In this document: piece by piece, positions 9,525 to 16,119 of the stretch
Layout: every line of letters begins with the position of its first letter
Numbering within the stretch: position 1 is the first letter of the stretch
NCBI RefSeq assembly: GCF_037024155.1
Contig: NZ_JAYKTS010000039.1
Span: 1 to 32,207, forward strand
Direction: 5' to 3'
Source: Bacillus sp. 2205SS5-2
GTDB lineage: Bacteria; Bacillota; Bacilli; Bacillales; Bacillaceae_K
DNA length: 32,207 nucleotides
The notes under the pieces: generated by a model
What the model was told of the DNA's origin: nothing
Database searches by the model: none
The model's input: only the letters and a program-made list of their open reading frames with translations
Made by a program: the position numbers and the translations under genes

Positions 9525-9962
9525 CTATACTTCTTCGCAATATTGTTCAAATGATTCTTGTAGCTGGTTCACAACCGACATGGGATGGTGACCTTCAATT
9601 TCGTGTCTTTCAACCATTGTACATAGTTTTCCGTCCTTTAAAAGTGCGAAAGATGGAGAAGAAGGCGGGTAACCAGTAAAATAGCTACGAGCTTTGGCGG
9701 TTGCCTCTTTATCTTGACCTGCAAAAACAGTCACTAAATGATCAGGGCGTTTGTCAAAATGAACACTATGAGCTGCTGCTGGACGAGCAATCCCACCTGC
9801 ACACCCACAAACAGAATTGACCATAACGAGGGTAGTGCCCTTTTTGGCAAACATTTCTTCTACTTCTTCTGCTGTTGTTAGTTGGGTATATCCAGCCCCT
9901 TCGATTTCCTCGCGAGCTTGACGAACAACATCATTCATAAATAAATTAAAATCCATACTCAA
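9525..9962 (-). CDS. brxB: Bacilliredoxin BrxB (YqiW/YphP family)
   Basis: This 145-residue cytosolic thioredoxin-like protein has the bacilliredoxin active site Cys52-Gly-Cys54 in '[16 protein letters not shown]'. The family removes bacillithiol from oxidised proteins and is restricted to Bacillales-type Firmicutes, a useful taxonomic pointer. Length and the C-terminal 'HEIEGHHPM' and 'EQYCEEV' stretches match B. subtilis YqiW. The best-spaced start is TTG 9962, with AAGGAG 9 bases upstream; an ATG two codons later (9956) is the alternative. A terminator follows at 9516-9486. Transcription is divergent from the RNA-rich region at 10-10.7 kb. Confidence 0.93.
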   Translation of the reverse strand: MSMDFNLFMNDVVRQAREEIEGAGYTQLTTAEEVEEMFAKKGTTLVMVNSVCGCAGGIARPAAAHSVHFDKRPDHLVTVFAGQDKEATAKARSYFTGYPPSSPSFALLKDGKLCTMVERHEIEGHHPMSVVNQLQESFEQYCEEV

Positions 9963-10101
9963 GATTATTCTCTCCTTTAAACATGCTCAGATGTACTTTA
10001 ATCATAGTCGATTTAGCAGGTTATTTCAATTATTGTTCCTTATGTTCGTAAAAACTTCATAAATGAGGTTAAGATTAATGCTGCTTGGGTAATATACTAC
10101 T

Positions 10102-10168
10102 ACATCTAGATCCATACCCCTAAACTCCCTAGATGTTGGATAGCTCTAAATAGAGCTGTCCCTTTTTT
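10102..10168 (+). ncRNA. Candidate small RNA or attenuator with a C-rich loop
   Basis: Hairpin 1 pairs ACATCTAG (10102-10109) with CTAGATGT (10129-10136) around a 19-base loop containing CCATACCCC and AACTCCC. Hairpin 2 is a strong terminator, GGATAGCTCT/AGAGCTGTCC plus six T (10138-10168). A TAATAT at 10090-10095 could be a -10 box, but no good -35 box is visible. No coding gene on this strand ends here, so the terminator has no other obvious client. C-rich loops in Firmicute small RNAs such as RsaE/RoxS bind Shine-Dalgarno sequences; the parallel is only an analogy. Confidence 0.45.
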
Positions 10169-10246
10169 AATTTTCGGAGGTTTTATCCATCTATCATGAG
10201 TTTAAGTATAGGTGAGGTATCCCCCCTCTATTCTGACACCCATAGC

Positions 10247-10275
10247 TTGACAATGATAGTGTTTTTTGGTAAAAA
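10247..10275 (+). promoter_or_regulatory. Candidate promoter of the L-box transcript
   Basis: A perfect TTGACA (10247-10252) and TAAAAA (10270-10275, 4 of 6) are 17 bases apart, placing the start near 10282, about 25 bases before the riboswitch core. GACAAT-GATAGT at 10249-10260 resembles two Fur-box hexamers, each 5 of 6, which is a weak hint only. Confidence 0.55.
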
Positions 10276-10304
10276 TAGAAACAATTATTAAATAAAGATT
10301 GTCC

Positions 10305-10483
10305 TTTCTAAGATAGAGGTACATGATTGATAAGTACCTTATGGGAGATGTGTGTCACCGACCACCATAGGGAAAAGGTGTTGCTGCAGAAGTGGAAAAA
10401 TTCCTAGGGTTTTTTAAATAGTTTTATCTTGAACAAATGTGATATTGTCACAAGAAATGTTTTGCGGAGAACTATTTAAGAGG
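10305..10483 (+). ncRNA. Probable lysine riboswitch (L-box), degenerate
   Basis: The landmarks of the L-box occur in the right order and spacing: GATAGAGGTAC (consensus GATAGAGGTGC), AGTA, GGAGA, AGGGAAAAGG, GCAGAAG (consensus GCCGAAG), TTGAACAAATG, TTGTCA, and GGAGAACTATT (consensus GGAGNGCTATC). Pairing is retained in P1 (10305-10316 with 10472-10483, 11 of 12 positions counting G-U), in the P2 extension CCTTATGG/CCATAGGG, and in P4 AAAAATTCC/GGGTTTTTT. Several normally invariant bases differ, so ligand binding may be lost or altered. Length, about 175 bases, fits the family. It leads to the small gene at 10575. The assignment rests on recall of the consensus, not on a covariance search. 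Confidence 0.68.
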
Positions 10484-10574
10484 TGTTGAAGACTAAGGGT
10501 TTTTTGTGAGGGCATCTTGGTTGGGCGTTTTGTTTCTCCCTTTGACAGAAAAGATGGAGAAAAGGGGAAGGAAA

Positions 10575-10730
10575 TTGACATTAGAGATTGGGATTCTAGC
10601 AAAAGAAAAATTAATAGAGCTGGTTATTCAAGAAGGCGTTTTGAAAGCGGAAGATGGTCGACATTTATTTCAACTATCTTATCAGGAGTTGGATCTTATA
10701 TACAAAGGGATGAAAAATATCACCGCCTAG
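10575..10730 (+). CDS. Small FbpA-like protein downstream of the L-box
   Basis: The frame 'KEKLIELVIQEGVLKAEDG' followed by 'LSYQELDLIYK' resembles the small 'Fur-regulated basic protein A' family (pattern: basic, LI..LI..GV.K..., L..L...Y), known as small regulatory proteins in iron sparing. The likeness is by eye. TTG 10575 (51 residues) has AAGGGG 7 bases upstream. ATG 10554 (58 residues) and GTG 10506 (74 residues) lie in the same frame but lack binding sites. CCCTTT at 10540-10545 could pair with the AAAGGGG of the ribosome binding site, allowing translational control. The terminator at 10812 closes the unit. It could also be the relic of another lysine-controlled gene. Confidence 0.42.
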   Translation: MTLEIGILAKEKLIELVIQEGVLKAEDGRHLFQLSYQELDLIYKGMKNITA

Positions 10731-10811
10731 GGCAATAAAGAAAAGTAGTTTGGATGAATTTTTTATCCATTGTTTTCGGGAGGTTACTTCTTCTAATAGA
10801 TATGTGCCTAC

Positions 10812-10850
10812 AAAAAGAGAGAATCGCTCATTAGTGATCCTCTCTTTTTT
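10812..10850. terminator. Bidirectional terminator between the L-box unit and prli42
   Basis: AAAAAGAGAG-A-ATCGCT pairs with AGTGAT-C-CTCTCTTTTT around CATT, flanked by A and T tracts on the two sides. It can serve the plus-strand L-box transcript and the minus-strand prli42 transcript. Confidence 0.85.
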
Positions 10851-10919
10851 GTATCAAGGTAAAAAGTCTAAACTCTAAACTCTGAACTCTACTAACAGTA
10901 ACCTCTGCGAAAACTACCT

Positions 10920-11015
10920 TTATAATAGCACAGCCAAGCCAGCGAATAGAGTTGACGCAATCATGGCGAATAACATTAAATAGATAACAATTTTTTGTAC
11001 TTTCGTCTTTCTCAT
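10920..11015 (-). CDS. prli42: Prli42-like stressosome miniprotein
   Basis: This 31-residue frame on the minus strand consists of a short basic N-terminus (MRKTKVQKIV) and one transmembrane helix (about residues 10-31). Prli42 of Listeria and its Bacillales homologues have this size and pattern (KVQKIVxYLMLxAMxASTL) and anchor the stressosome to the membrane, linking it to sigma-B activation. AGGAG lies about 11 bases before the ATG. Its location next to the mce gene agrees with my memory of other Bacillaceae. It faces the L-box unit, with a shared bidirectional terminator between them. Confidence 0.85.
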   Translation of the reverse strand: MRKTKVQKIVIYLMLFAMIASTLFAGLAVLL

Positions 11016-11042
11016 TGAGTACACTCTCCTTGTTTTATTGCA

Positions 11043-11071
11043 TTTTCAATCCTATTGTACTCTTCCATTAT
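11043..11071 (+). promoter_or_regulatory. Candidate promoter of mce-mmdA
   Basis: TTTTCA (11043-11048) and CATTAT (11066-11071) are 17 bases apart, each 4 of 6 to consensus, and lie 24 bases upstream of the cre site. The predicted leader of about 220 bases has no riboswitch that I recognise. Confidence 0.35.
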
Positions 11072-11094
11072 CAAAATAACAAGATGCTTCATTC

Positions 11095-11108
11095 TGAAAA
11101 CGTTTACA
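11095..11108 (+). promoter_or_regulatory. CcpA binding site (cre) upstream of mce-mmdA
   Basis: TGAAAACGTTTACA matches TGWAANCGNTNWCA at all defined positions. It lies just downstream of the candidate promoter, where CcpA would block initiation or elongation. A second near-match, TGAAAGCGATATTC (12 of 14), lies at 11158-11171. Confidence 0.65.
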
Positions 11109-11297
11109 AAAATTTAGATCGTAGCAGGAAATTCGACAAGTTCATCGAATACGATAGTGAAAGCGATATTCGTAATATCTATCCCGGTGGATATTCGATC
11201 TTCACCCTCACAGTTTTGTATTTTCTTAGAGTATCTATACGAGAAACACAGGGGGAGAATTAGTTGGGGTGAGAAAAGGGAAGAGGGGATGTTTAAA

Positions 11298-11711
11298 ATG
11301 AAAAGAGTCGACCATCTAGGAATAGCTGTTCCTTCGATAGATGAGGCATTGCCATTATATACGGAAGTATTCGGGTTACCTTTATTGAAAATAGAAGAAG
11401 TTCCTTCAGAGAATGTCAGAGTGGCGTTTATCGACGGGGGAACTATTAAACTAGAACTATTAGAACCACTTTCACCGGATAGTGCTATCGCCGGTTTTTT
11501 AGAGAAAAAAGGCCAAGGGATTCACCATATTGCCTTTGAGGTTGAGAATATTGAGCAAAGAATTTTTGAGATGAAAGAAAAAGGCATCGAGATGATCCAT
11601 CATGATCCAAAATTAGGGGCAGGTGGTGCACAGGTAGCATTTATGCATCCGAAATCTACCCAGAAAGTACTAACGGAGCTTTGTGAAAAGCCAGCTGTCA
11701 AGGGGGAGTAG
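11298..11711 (+). CDS. mce: Methylmalonyl-CoA epimerase (VOC superfamily)
   Basis: This 137-residue cytosolic metalloenzyme interconverts (S)- and (R)-methylmalonyl-CoA, linking propionyl-CoA carboxylation to the mutase at the left of the window. It has the expected βαβββ repeat layout, metal-ligand His6 in 'RVDHLGIAV' and His76/His77 in 'GIHHIAFEV', with the C-terminal 'LTEL' glutamate as the likely third ligand. I chose ATG 11298, because AGAGGGG lies 9 bases upstream and 'MKRVDHLGIAV' is how homologues start. An in-frame upstream extension to 11157 lacks family similarity. mmdA starts three bases after the stop, so the two genes form an operon. It corresponds to B. subtilis YqjC. Confidence 0.92.
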   Translation: MKRVDHLGIAVPSIDEALPLYTEVFGLPLLKIEEVPSENVRVAFIDGGTIKLELLEPLSPDSAIAGFLEKKGQGIHHIAFEVENIEQRIFEMKEKGIEMIHHDPKLGAGGAQVAFMHPKSTQKVLTELCEKPAVKGE

Positions 11712-11714
11712 TTC

Positions 11715-13262
11715 ATGGATATTTATGAAAAAATCAATGATTTATATGACCGGAAAAGGAAAGTTGAGCTAGGTGGAGGAGACGAGAGAATTGATAAACA
11801 ACATGAGAAGGGAAAACTAACAGCGAGAGAGAGGATTGAGTTGCTCGTTGATAAAGGTACATTTGTGGAACTAAATCCGTTTATTGAACACCGCTGCAAT
11901 GATTTTGGTTTAGATGGAGTCGATGCGCCAGGGGAGGGGGTTGTCACTGGTTATGGAAAAGTCAATGGTCGACCAATTTATTTGTTCTCACAAGATTTTA
12001 CCGTATTTGGTGGGGCTCTCGGTGAAATGCATGCGCAAAAAATTGCCAATGTGATGGATCTAGCGGTGAAAAATGGTGCACCATTTATTGGGTTAAATGA
12101 TTCAGGTGGGGCACGTATTCAAGAAGGAGTTGTCTCGCTAGATGGATACGGTCATATCTTTTATCGTAACGCGATTTATTCAGGGGTGATTCCGCAAATC
12201 TCAGTTATTATGGGGCCTTGTGCTGGTGGAGCTGTATACTCCCCAGCGATTACAGATTTTGTTTTTATGGTCGATAAATCCAGTCAAATGTTTATTACCG
12301 GACCCAAGGTGATTGAAACAGTTACAGGAGAGAAAATCAGTGCAGAAGATTTGGGTGGGTCTGAGGTACATAATTCGATTAGTGGCAATGCTCATTTTCG
12401 TGGTTCATCTGAAGAGGAAGTGTTAGAACAAGTTCGATTATTGATTTCATACCTTCCGCAAAATAATGTAGAGAAGCCACCTATGAAAGAAACAGAAGAA
12501 GAAAATGACTATCGTGAGAATCTAACAGACTTGATTCCATTCGATGCCGTACGACCTTATGATGTGCGTAAAGTAATTCAGGAGATTGTCGATGAAGGCT
12601 CATTTTTAGAAATTCAGAGGGAGTTTGCCAAAAACATTGTGATTGGCCTTGCTCGGATCAAGGGAGAAGTAGTCGGGCTTGTTTGTAATCAGCCGAAATT
12701 TATGGCAGGTGGTCTCGATATCGATTCATCCGATAAAGCTAGCCGATTTATTCGTTTTTGTGATTCATTTCAAATACCGATTATTACGTTTGAAGATGTC
12801 ACAGGATTTTTTCCAGGTATTAAGCAAGAACATGGTGGGATTATTCGTCATGGTGCTAAAATTTTGTATGCTTATTCAGAAGCAACTGTTCCAAAAATCA
12901 CTGTTATTCTCCGAAAAGCTTATGGGGGGGCGTATGTCGCTTTGAATTCAAAAGCCATCGGGGCAGATTTAGTGTTTGCTTGGCCAAATGCCGAAATTGC
13001 GGTGATGGGTCCACAAGGTGCAGCCAATATTATTTTTGCAAGAGAAATCAATAAAAGTGACAATCCGGAGCAATTGAGAGCGGAAAAAATAGAAGAGTAC
13101 CGAGAGAAATTTGCCAATCCTTATGTTGCAGCAAGTCGTGGAATGGTCGATGATGTCATAGATCCCAGGGAAACACGAATAAAATTGATTCAAAGTCTTG
13201 AGATGATGAGAAATAAGAAAGAAACTCGTCCGTATAAAAAACATGGAAATATCCCTTTGTAA
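11715..13262 (+). CDS. mmdA: Acyl-CoA carboxyltransferase subunit (propionyl-CoA carboxylase beta / methylmalonyl-CoA decarboxylase alpha type)
   Basis: This 515-residue member of the biotin-dependent carboxyltransferase family has two crotonase-like halves. Oxyanion-hole glycine motifs are visible as 'NDSGGARIQEG' and 'GPCAGGAVYSPA' in the N-terminal half and 'RKAYGGAYVALNS' in the C-terminal half. It transfers carboxyl groups between biotin and propionyl-CoA. The matching biotin carboxylase and carrier protein are not in the window. The sequence alone does not separate PccB from MmdA function, but the epimerase directly upstream and the mutase operon nearby favour propionyl/methylmalonyl-CoA metabolism. 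GGGGGAG lies 7 bases before the ATG. It corresponds to B. subtilis YqjD. Confidence 0.92.
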   Translation: MDIYEKINDLYDRKRKVELGGGDERIDKQHEKGKLTARERIELLVDKGTFVELNPFIEHRCNDFGLDGVDAPGEGVVTGYGKVNGRPIYLFSQDFTVFGGALGEMHAQKIANVMDLAVKNGAPFIGLNDSGGARIQEGVVSLDGYGHIFYRNAIYSGVIPQISVIMGPCAGGAVYSPAITDFVFMVDKSSQMFITGPKVIETVTGEKISAEDLGGSEVHNSISGNAHFRGSSEEEVLEQVRLLISYLPQNNVEKPPMKETEEENDYRENLTDLIPFDAVRPYDVRKVIQEIVDEGSFLEIQREFAKNIVIGLARIKGEVVGLVCNQPKFMAGGLDIDSSDKASRFIRFCDSFQIPIITFEDVTGFFPGIKQEHGGIIRHGAKILYAYSEATVPKITVILRKAYGGAYVALNSKAIGADLVFAWPNAEIAVMGPQGAANIIFAREINKSDNPEQLRAEKIEEYREKFANPYVAASRGMVDDVIDPRETRIKLIQSLEMMRNKKETRPYKKHGNIPL

Positions 13263-13271
13263 GTGTATTCA

Positions 13272-13300
13272 TTGTTCCAAAATGTATTTCGAGTTATACT
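13272..13300 (+). promoter_or_regulatory. Promoter of the M20 peptidase gene
   Basis: TTGTTC (13272-13277) and TATACT (13295-13300) have the ideal 17-base spacing and lie just after the mmdA stop. This suggests the peptidase can be transcribed independently of mce-mmdA. Confidence 0.55.
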
Positions 13301-13333
13301 GTACTAGTTGAATACATAGTAGGAGGAGTTAAT

Positions 13334-14458
13334 ATGGTCAATCAAGAACGTTTAGTGAATGAATTTTTAGAACTCGTACAAATCGATTCAGAAACAGGTC
13401 AGGAAGCCGAAATCGCAAAGGTACTAACTAAAAAATTTGCCGATCTTGGCGTCGAAGTGGTTGAAGATGACACGACGGGTATTACGGGACACGGGGCAGG
13501 CAACTTAATTTGCACATTACCTGCGACAAAGGAAAATGTTGATACGATTTACTTTACTTCCCATATGGATACCGTTGTTCCAGCTCAATCTGTGAAACCG
13601 ACATTGAAAGAAGACGGATTTATCTACTCGGATGGTACGACGATTTTAGGTGCGGATGATAAAGCAGGATTAGCGGTTATGTTTGAAGCGGTACGAGTAC
13701 TGAAGGAACAAAATATTGCCCACGGAAAAATCGAATTCATTATTACAGTTGGCGAGGAGTCTGGTTTAGTTGGTGCAAAAGAACTGGATCCCACCTTTGT
13801 AACAGCGAAATATGGTTTTGCGCTTGATAGTGACGGTAAGGTTGGGAATATTATTGTTGCTGCGCCAACACAAGCGAAAGTAAAAGCGGTTATTCACGGA
13901 AAAACAGCACACGCTGGAGTGGCACCTGAAAAGGGGAAATCGGCCATCACGATGGCAGCAAAAGCGATCAGTCGTATGCCACTTGGTCGCATTGACGACG
14001 AAACAACTGCTAATATTGGTCGCTTCGAAGGTGGAAAAGCAACGAATATCGTTTGTGATCGTGTGGATATTTTAGCTGAAGCACGTTCCCTCGTGCCTGA
14101 AAAAATGGAAGCGCAAGTGCAGAAAATGAAAGATGCGTTTGAATCAGCTGCTACTGAAATGGGTGGAAGTGCGACGATCGAAGTGGATATTATGTACCCA
14201 GGCTTTAAATTTGCTGATGGTGATGAAGTAGTAGAGGTAGCGAAACGAGCAGCAGTAAAAATTGGTCGTGATAGTCAACTCCAAACAAGCGGTGGCGGTA
14301 GTGATGCGAACGTGATTGCTGGGTTTGGAATTCCAACGGTTAACCTGGCTGTTGGTTATGAAGAAATTCACACTACAAGTGAGAGAATGCCTGTTGAAGA
14401 ATTAGTGAAACTAGCAGAAATGGTAGTAGCAATCACAGAAGATGTCGCTGGAGAGTAA
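13334..14458 (+). CDS. M20-family tripeptidase-like metallopeptidase (YqjE)
   Basis: This 374-residue cytosolic peptidase is related to PepT. The two-zinc site is visible: His77 in 'TSHMDTV', bridging Asp in 'GADDKAG' (108-109), the catalytic and metal Glu pair in 'VGEESGL' (141-142), Asp in 'ALDSDG', and the C-terminal His in 'EIHTTSE'. The middle section (about 185-290) is the lid/dimerisation domain typical of M20 enzymes. GGAGGAG lies about 6 bases before the ATG. It follows mmdA as in B. subtilis, where the counterpart is yqjE. The peptide substrate is inferred from the family. Confidence 0.88.
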   Translation: MVNQERLVNEFLELVQIDSETGQEAEIAKVLTKKFADLGVEVVEDDTTGITGHGAGNLICTLPATKENVDTIYFTSHMDTVVPAQSVKPTLKEDGFIYSDGTTILGADDKAGLAVMFEAVRVLKEQNIAHGKIEFIITVGEESGLVGAKELDPTFVTAKYGFALDSDGKVGNIIVAAPTQAKVKAVIHGKTAHAGVAPEKGKSAITMAAKAISRMPLGRIDDETTANIGRFEGGKATNIVCDRVDILAEARSLVPEKMEAQVQKMKDAFESAATEMGGSATIEVDIMYPGFKFADGDEVVEVAKRAAVKIGRDSQLQTSGGGSDANVIAGFGIPTVNLAVGYEEIHTTSERMPVEELVKLAEMVVAITEDVAGE

Positions 14459-14500
14459 GTTAAAAACTGTGTAAAACTTTAATATTAATTTTTATTTTTG

Positions 14501-14662
14501 GCTCTTTTCGTATCCATTGTGGCTATTTCAACTACTTTTTGTTTGAATTCTTCATTTCTTTGTTGATTTCCATCAAAAATAGACGAAATGATGCCCTGAA
14601 ACAAAGCTATATCATCGGTTATAGACGGGTGCGAAATGCAACAAGCATTACGAAAACAGCCT
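14501..14662 (-). repeat. Dispersed MITE-like repeat, copy B
   Basis: This 162-bp copy lies in reverse orientation, starting GGCTCTTTTCGTATCCATTG and ending GCATTACGAAAACAGCC. Flanking octamers TTATTTTT and TTATTATT match at 7 of 8 positions, a good target-site duplication. It separates the peptidase stop codon from its terminator at 14673. Confidence 0.88.
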
Positions 14663-14672
14663 TATTATTTGA

Positions 14673-14705
14673 AGGGAACCCTTTAGTATAGAGGGTTCCC
14701 TTTTG
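14673..14705 (+). terminator. Terminator of the M20 peptidase gene, displaced by repeat B
   Basis: AAGGGAACCCT (14673-14683) pairs perfectly with AGGGTTCCCTT (14693-14703), followed by T residues. It now lies more than 200 bases after the stop codon because repeat B sits between. Confidence 0.85.
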
Positions 14706-14780
14706 AAATCATCTAACTGAACAACGCTAACCTCCAAGGGGAACCGAATTGACCTTTTAAAATGCGAACAAAGTTAGTAA

Positions 14781-14942
14781 ATGCACCGATTTTTGTCATT
14801 CCATGTACGTGAGCTACTTAAAGCTCTAGGCGGGTTTGGGCGTTCTTATTAGAGCGATCGAACGTGCTCAAATGGAGAAATACATGCGCTAGTTGCACTC
14901 GTAGAGTGTTTAGTTAGTAAAGAGGAATTCAATAGTCAATAG
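14781..14942 (+). pseudogene. Short decayed reading frame before cheW, family not recognised
   Basis: An ATG at 14781 opens a 54-codon frame with one internal TAG at codon 24. The translation (HVRELLKALGGFGRSY, then SNGEIHALVALVECLVSKEE) looks protein-like on both sides of the stop. A second frame in the same stretch also reads plausibly ('GVLIRAIERAQMEKYMR'), so a frameshifted relic is possible. No ribosome binding site is obvious. I do not recognise the family. Confidence 0.3.
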
Positions 14943-15015
14943 GATGGAAAAGTGGTACTCTAAAAGAAGAAATTGTTTTAGGGAATAATGCACCTATTTA
15001 CAGAGGAGGATTTTC

Positions 15016-15486
15016 ATGAGCGATACTCAAAAGGTCGTTGTTTTTCAATCAGGAACGGAAGAATATGCGCTTCCTATTGAAAATGTTATATCCATTGAAA
15101 AACTAGCAAAGATTAATCCCATCCCACACTTACCCAATTATGTGAGCGGCATTGTCGATATAAGGAATGAATTGGTTCCCGTTTTGGATTTTGAGCAAAT
15201 TTTATATGGAGCTGCTTCTGACTTAACGGACGCACGCATGATTGTCATTCAATCGGAGCTTCTCTCTTTTGCTGTCATCGTAAAGGAAGCGAAAGAAATT
15301 CTAGATGTCCCAAATGAAGCGATCAAGCAAGTGGGTCTTTTAGCATACTCAAAAACGAAGTATTTTACAGGTGTTGTGCACTGGGAACAAAGACTTATTA
15401 CATACGTTAGCCCAGGGATACTAGTGAAGAGCCTAGATGGAATCAAAGAAATTGAAGCGTATCTGATTGAATCAGTTGAGGGATAA
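15016..15486 (+). CDS. CheW-like chemotaxis coupling protein
   Basis: This 156-residue protein is a single CheW domain: an N-terminal 'VVFQSGTEEYALPIENV', the diagnostic 'IPHLPNYVSGIVDIRNELVPVLDF', and the later 'ARMIVIQ' and 'VVHWEQRLITY' strands. CheW couples chemoreceptors to the kinase CheA at the membrane-bound receptor array. No receptor, CheA or CheY gene is nearby, so this is a solitary paralogue in the position where B. subtilis has yqjF-yqjG. GAGGAGG lies about 7 bases before the ATG and a terminator follows at once, giving a monocistronic unit. Whether it serves chemotaxis or an alternative signalling array cannot be read from sequence. Confidence 0.88.
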   Translation: MSDTQKVVVFQSGTEEYALPIENVISIEKLAKINPIPHLPNYVSGIVDIRNELVPVLDFEQILYGAASDLTDARMIVIQSELLSFAVIVKEAKEILDVPNEAIKQVGLLAYSKTKYFTGVVHWEQRLITYVSPGILVKSLDGIKEIEAYLIESVEG

Positions 15487-15520
15487 AGGCATGCTCTAAG
15501 GAGTCATGCTTTTTCTTTTC
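15486..15520 (+). terminator. Terminator of the cheW-like gene
   Basis: A GGCATG...CATGC hairpin with flanking A and T residues begins at the cheW stop codon and runs into TTTTTCTTTTC. Confidence 0.65.
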
Positions 15521-15538
15521 AAAGGGCTCTTTGTATAA

Positions 15539-15816
15539 GGCTCTTTTCGTATCCATTGTGGCTAATTCATCTCAATTTTTATTAAATCTTCCATTTCATC
15601 GTTGGTTTCCAGCAAAAATAGACGGATCTAGCTGCAGTGGCTATGGACTCGGGCATTTGTCAGCCCACTACGTGAAGCAGGCTTCACTGCGTGTTCTGCC
15701 AGATGCCTGCCGTCCCTGGGCAGCCACTTCCGCTTTTCGTGATCCAGCTGCAGTGGCAGGGGCTCGGGTTAAATGATAAACTGATACGAAAAGCAACAAA
15801 CTTTGCGAAAACAGCC
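15539..15816 (-). repeat. Dispersed MITE-like repeat, copy C, interrupted by a second repeat
   Basis: Both ends are recognisable: GGCTCTTTTCGTATCCATTG at the left and CAACAAACTTTGCGAAAACAGCC-type sequence at the right. The centre (after AAAAATAGACG) is replaced by about 145 bp of GC-rich sequence, giving 278 bp in total. Flanking octamers TTGTATAA and ATAAAAAA match poorly (4 of 8), so the target duplication is not preserved. An open frame across 15531-15776 is an accident of the repeats. Confidence 0.82.
15625..15770 (+). repeat. GC-rich repeat nested inside copy C
   Basis: One full unit (15625-15740) is followed by the first ~28 bases of a second (15741-15768). Both start GATCYAGCTGCAGTGGC and reach CTCGGG. 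Inside the unit is a GTGAAG/CTTCAC hairpin, and near its end CTTCCGCTTTTCG. Base composition is clearly richer in GC than the surroundings. It resembles GC-rich intergenic repeats with a CTTCCGCTTTTC motif that I remember from many Bacillaceae genomes, but I cannot name the family with certainty. Confidence 0.65.
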
Positions 15817-16119
15817 ATAAAAAAAGAAAGATGTAGGCGAAGCTAAATCATGTAGCCTATCCCAAATAATTCAATTAGAAATCGTTATTGGGGTTTAGAT
15901 GGATTTTTTGTAAAATTTGTTGCTCCTCACACAAAGAGATAAATAGGCAATATGGTTTTTGAGTTATTTCTTACTTTGTATTTAGAAATCCAAATTTTAT
16001 CGTTAGGAAAAGAGTACAAAGTCATTCAGGTCGAGGGTTTTATTCCTATTCGAAAAGCCGCAATCTTTGCGAAAATAATCCATCAAATTAATGCTCCAGT
16101 TGAATAAGGTGTGATCATT
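15817..16119. other. Intergenic stretch before polymerase IV
   Basis: No credible gene was seen on either strand. Contents are a weak TAGGC/GCCTA hairpin near 15834-15860 and one terminal fragment of the dispersed repeat at 16051. No clear promoter for the polymerase gene was identified. Confidence 0.5.
16051..16081 (-). repeat. Terminal fragment of the dispersed repeat (remnant H)
   Basis: CGAAAAGCCGCAATCTTTGC followed by GAAAATAATCC matches the GGCTG-end of the family (CGAAAAGCAACAAACTTTGC then GAAAACAGCC) with a few differences. The other end is not recognisable nearby. Confidence 0.6.

Noticed and set aside
9513-9526. TGTAAGCGCTATAC as a cre site
   Set aside because: Two defined positions differ from the consensus, and it lies at the 3' end of brxB beside its terminator.
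10177-10300. A 31-codon frame after GGAGG at 10176, and a resemblance of AGGTGAGG to the magnesium M-box
   Set aside because: The frame shows no family features and overlaps the L-box promoter; the rest of the M-box core is absent.
10436-10455. TGTGATATTGTCACA as a Crp/Fnr-type operator
   Set aside because: The half-sites are 5 bases apart where Fnr/Crp sites have 6, and the stretch is accounted for by the L-box region between P4 and P5.
15531-15776. Open frame of 81 codons across repeat C
   Set aside because: It consists entirely of the MITE-like end plus the GC-rich nested repeat, with no ribosome binding site; it is an accident of repeat sequence.
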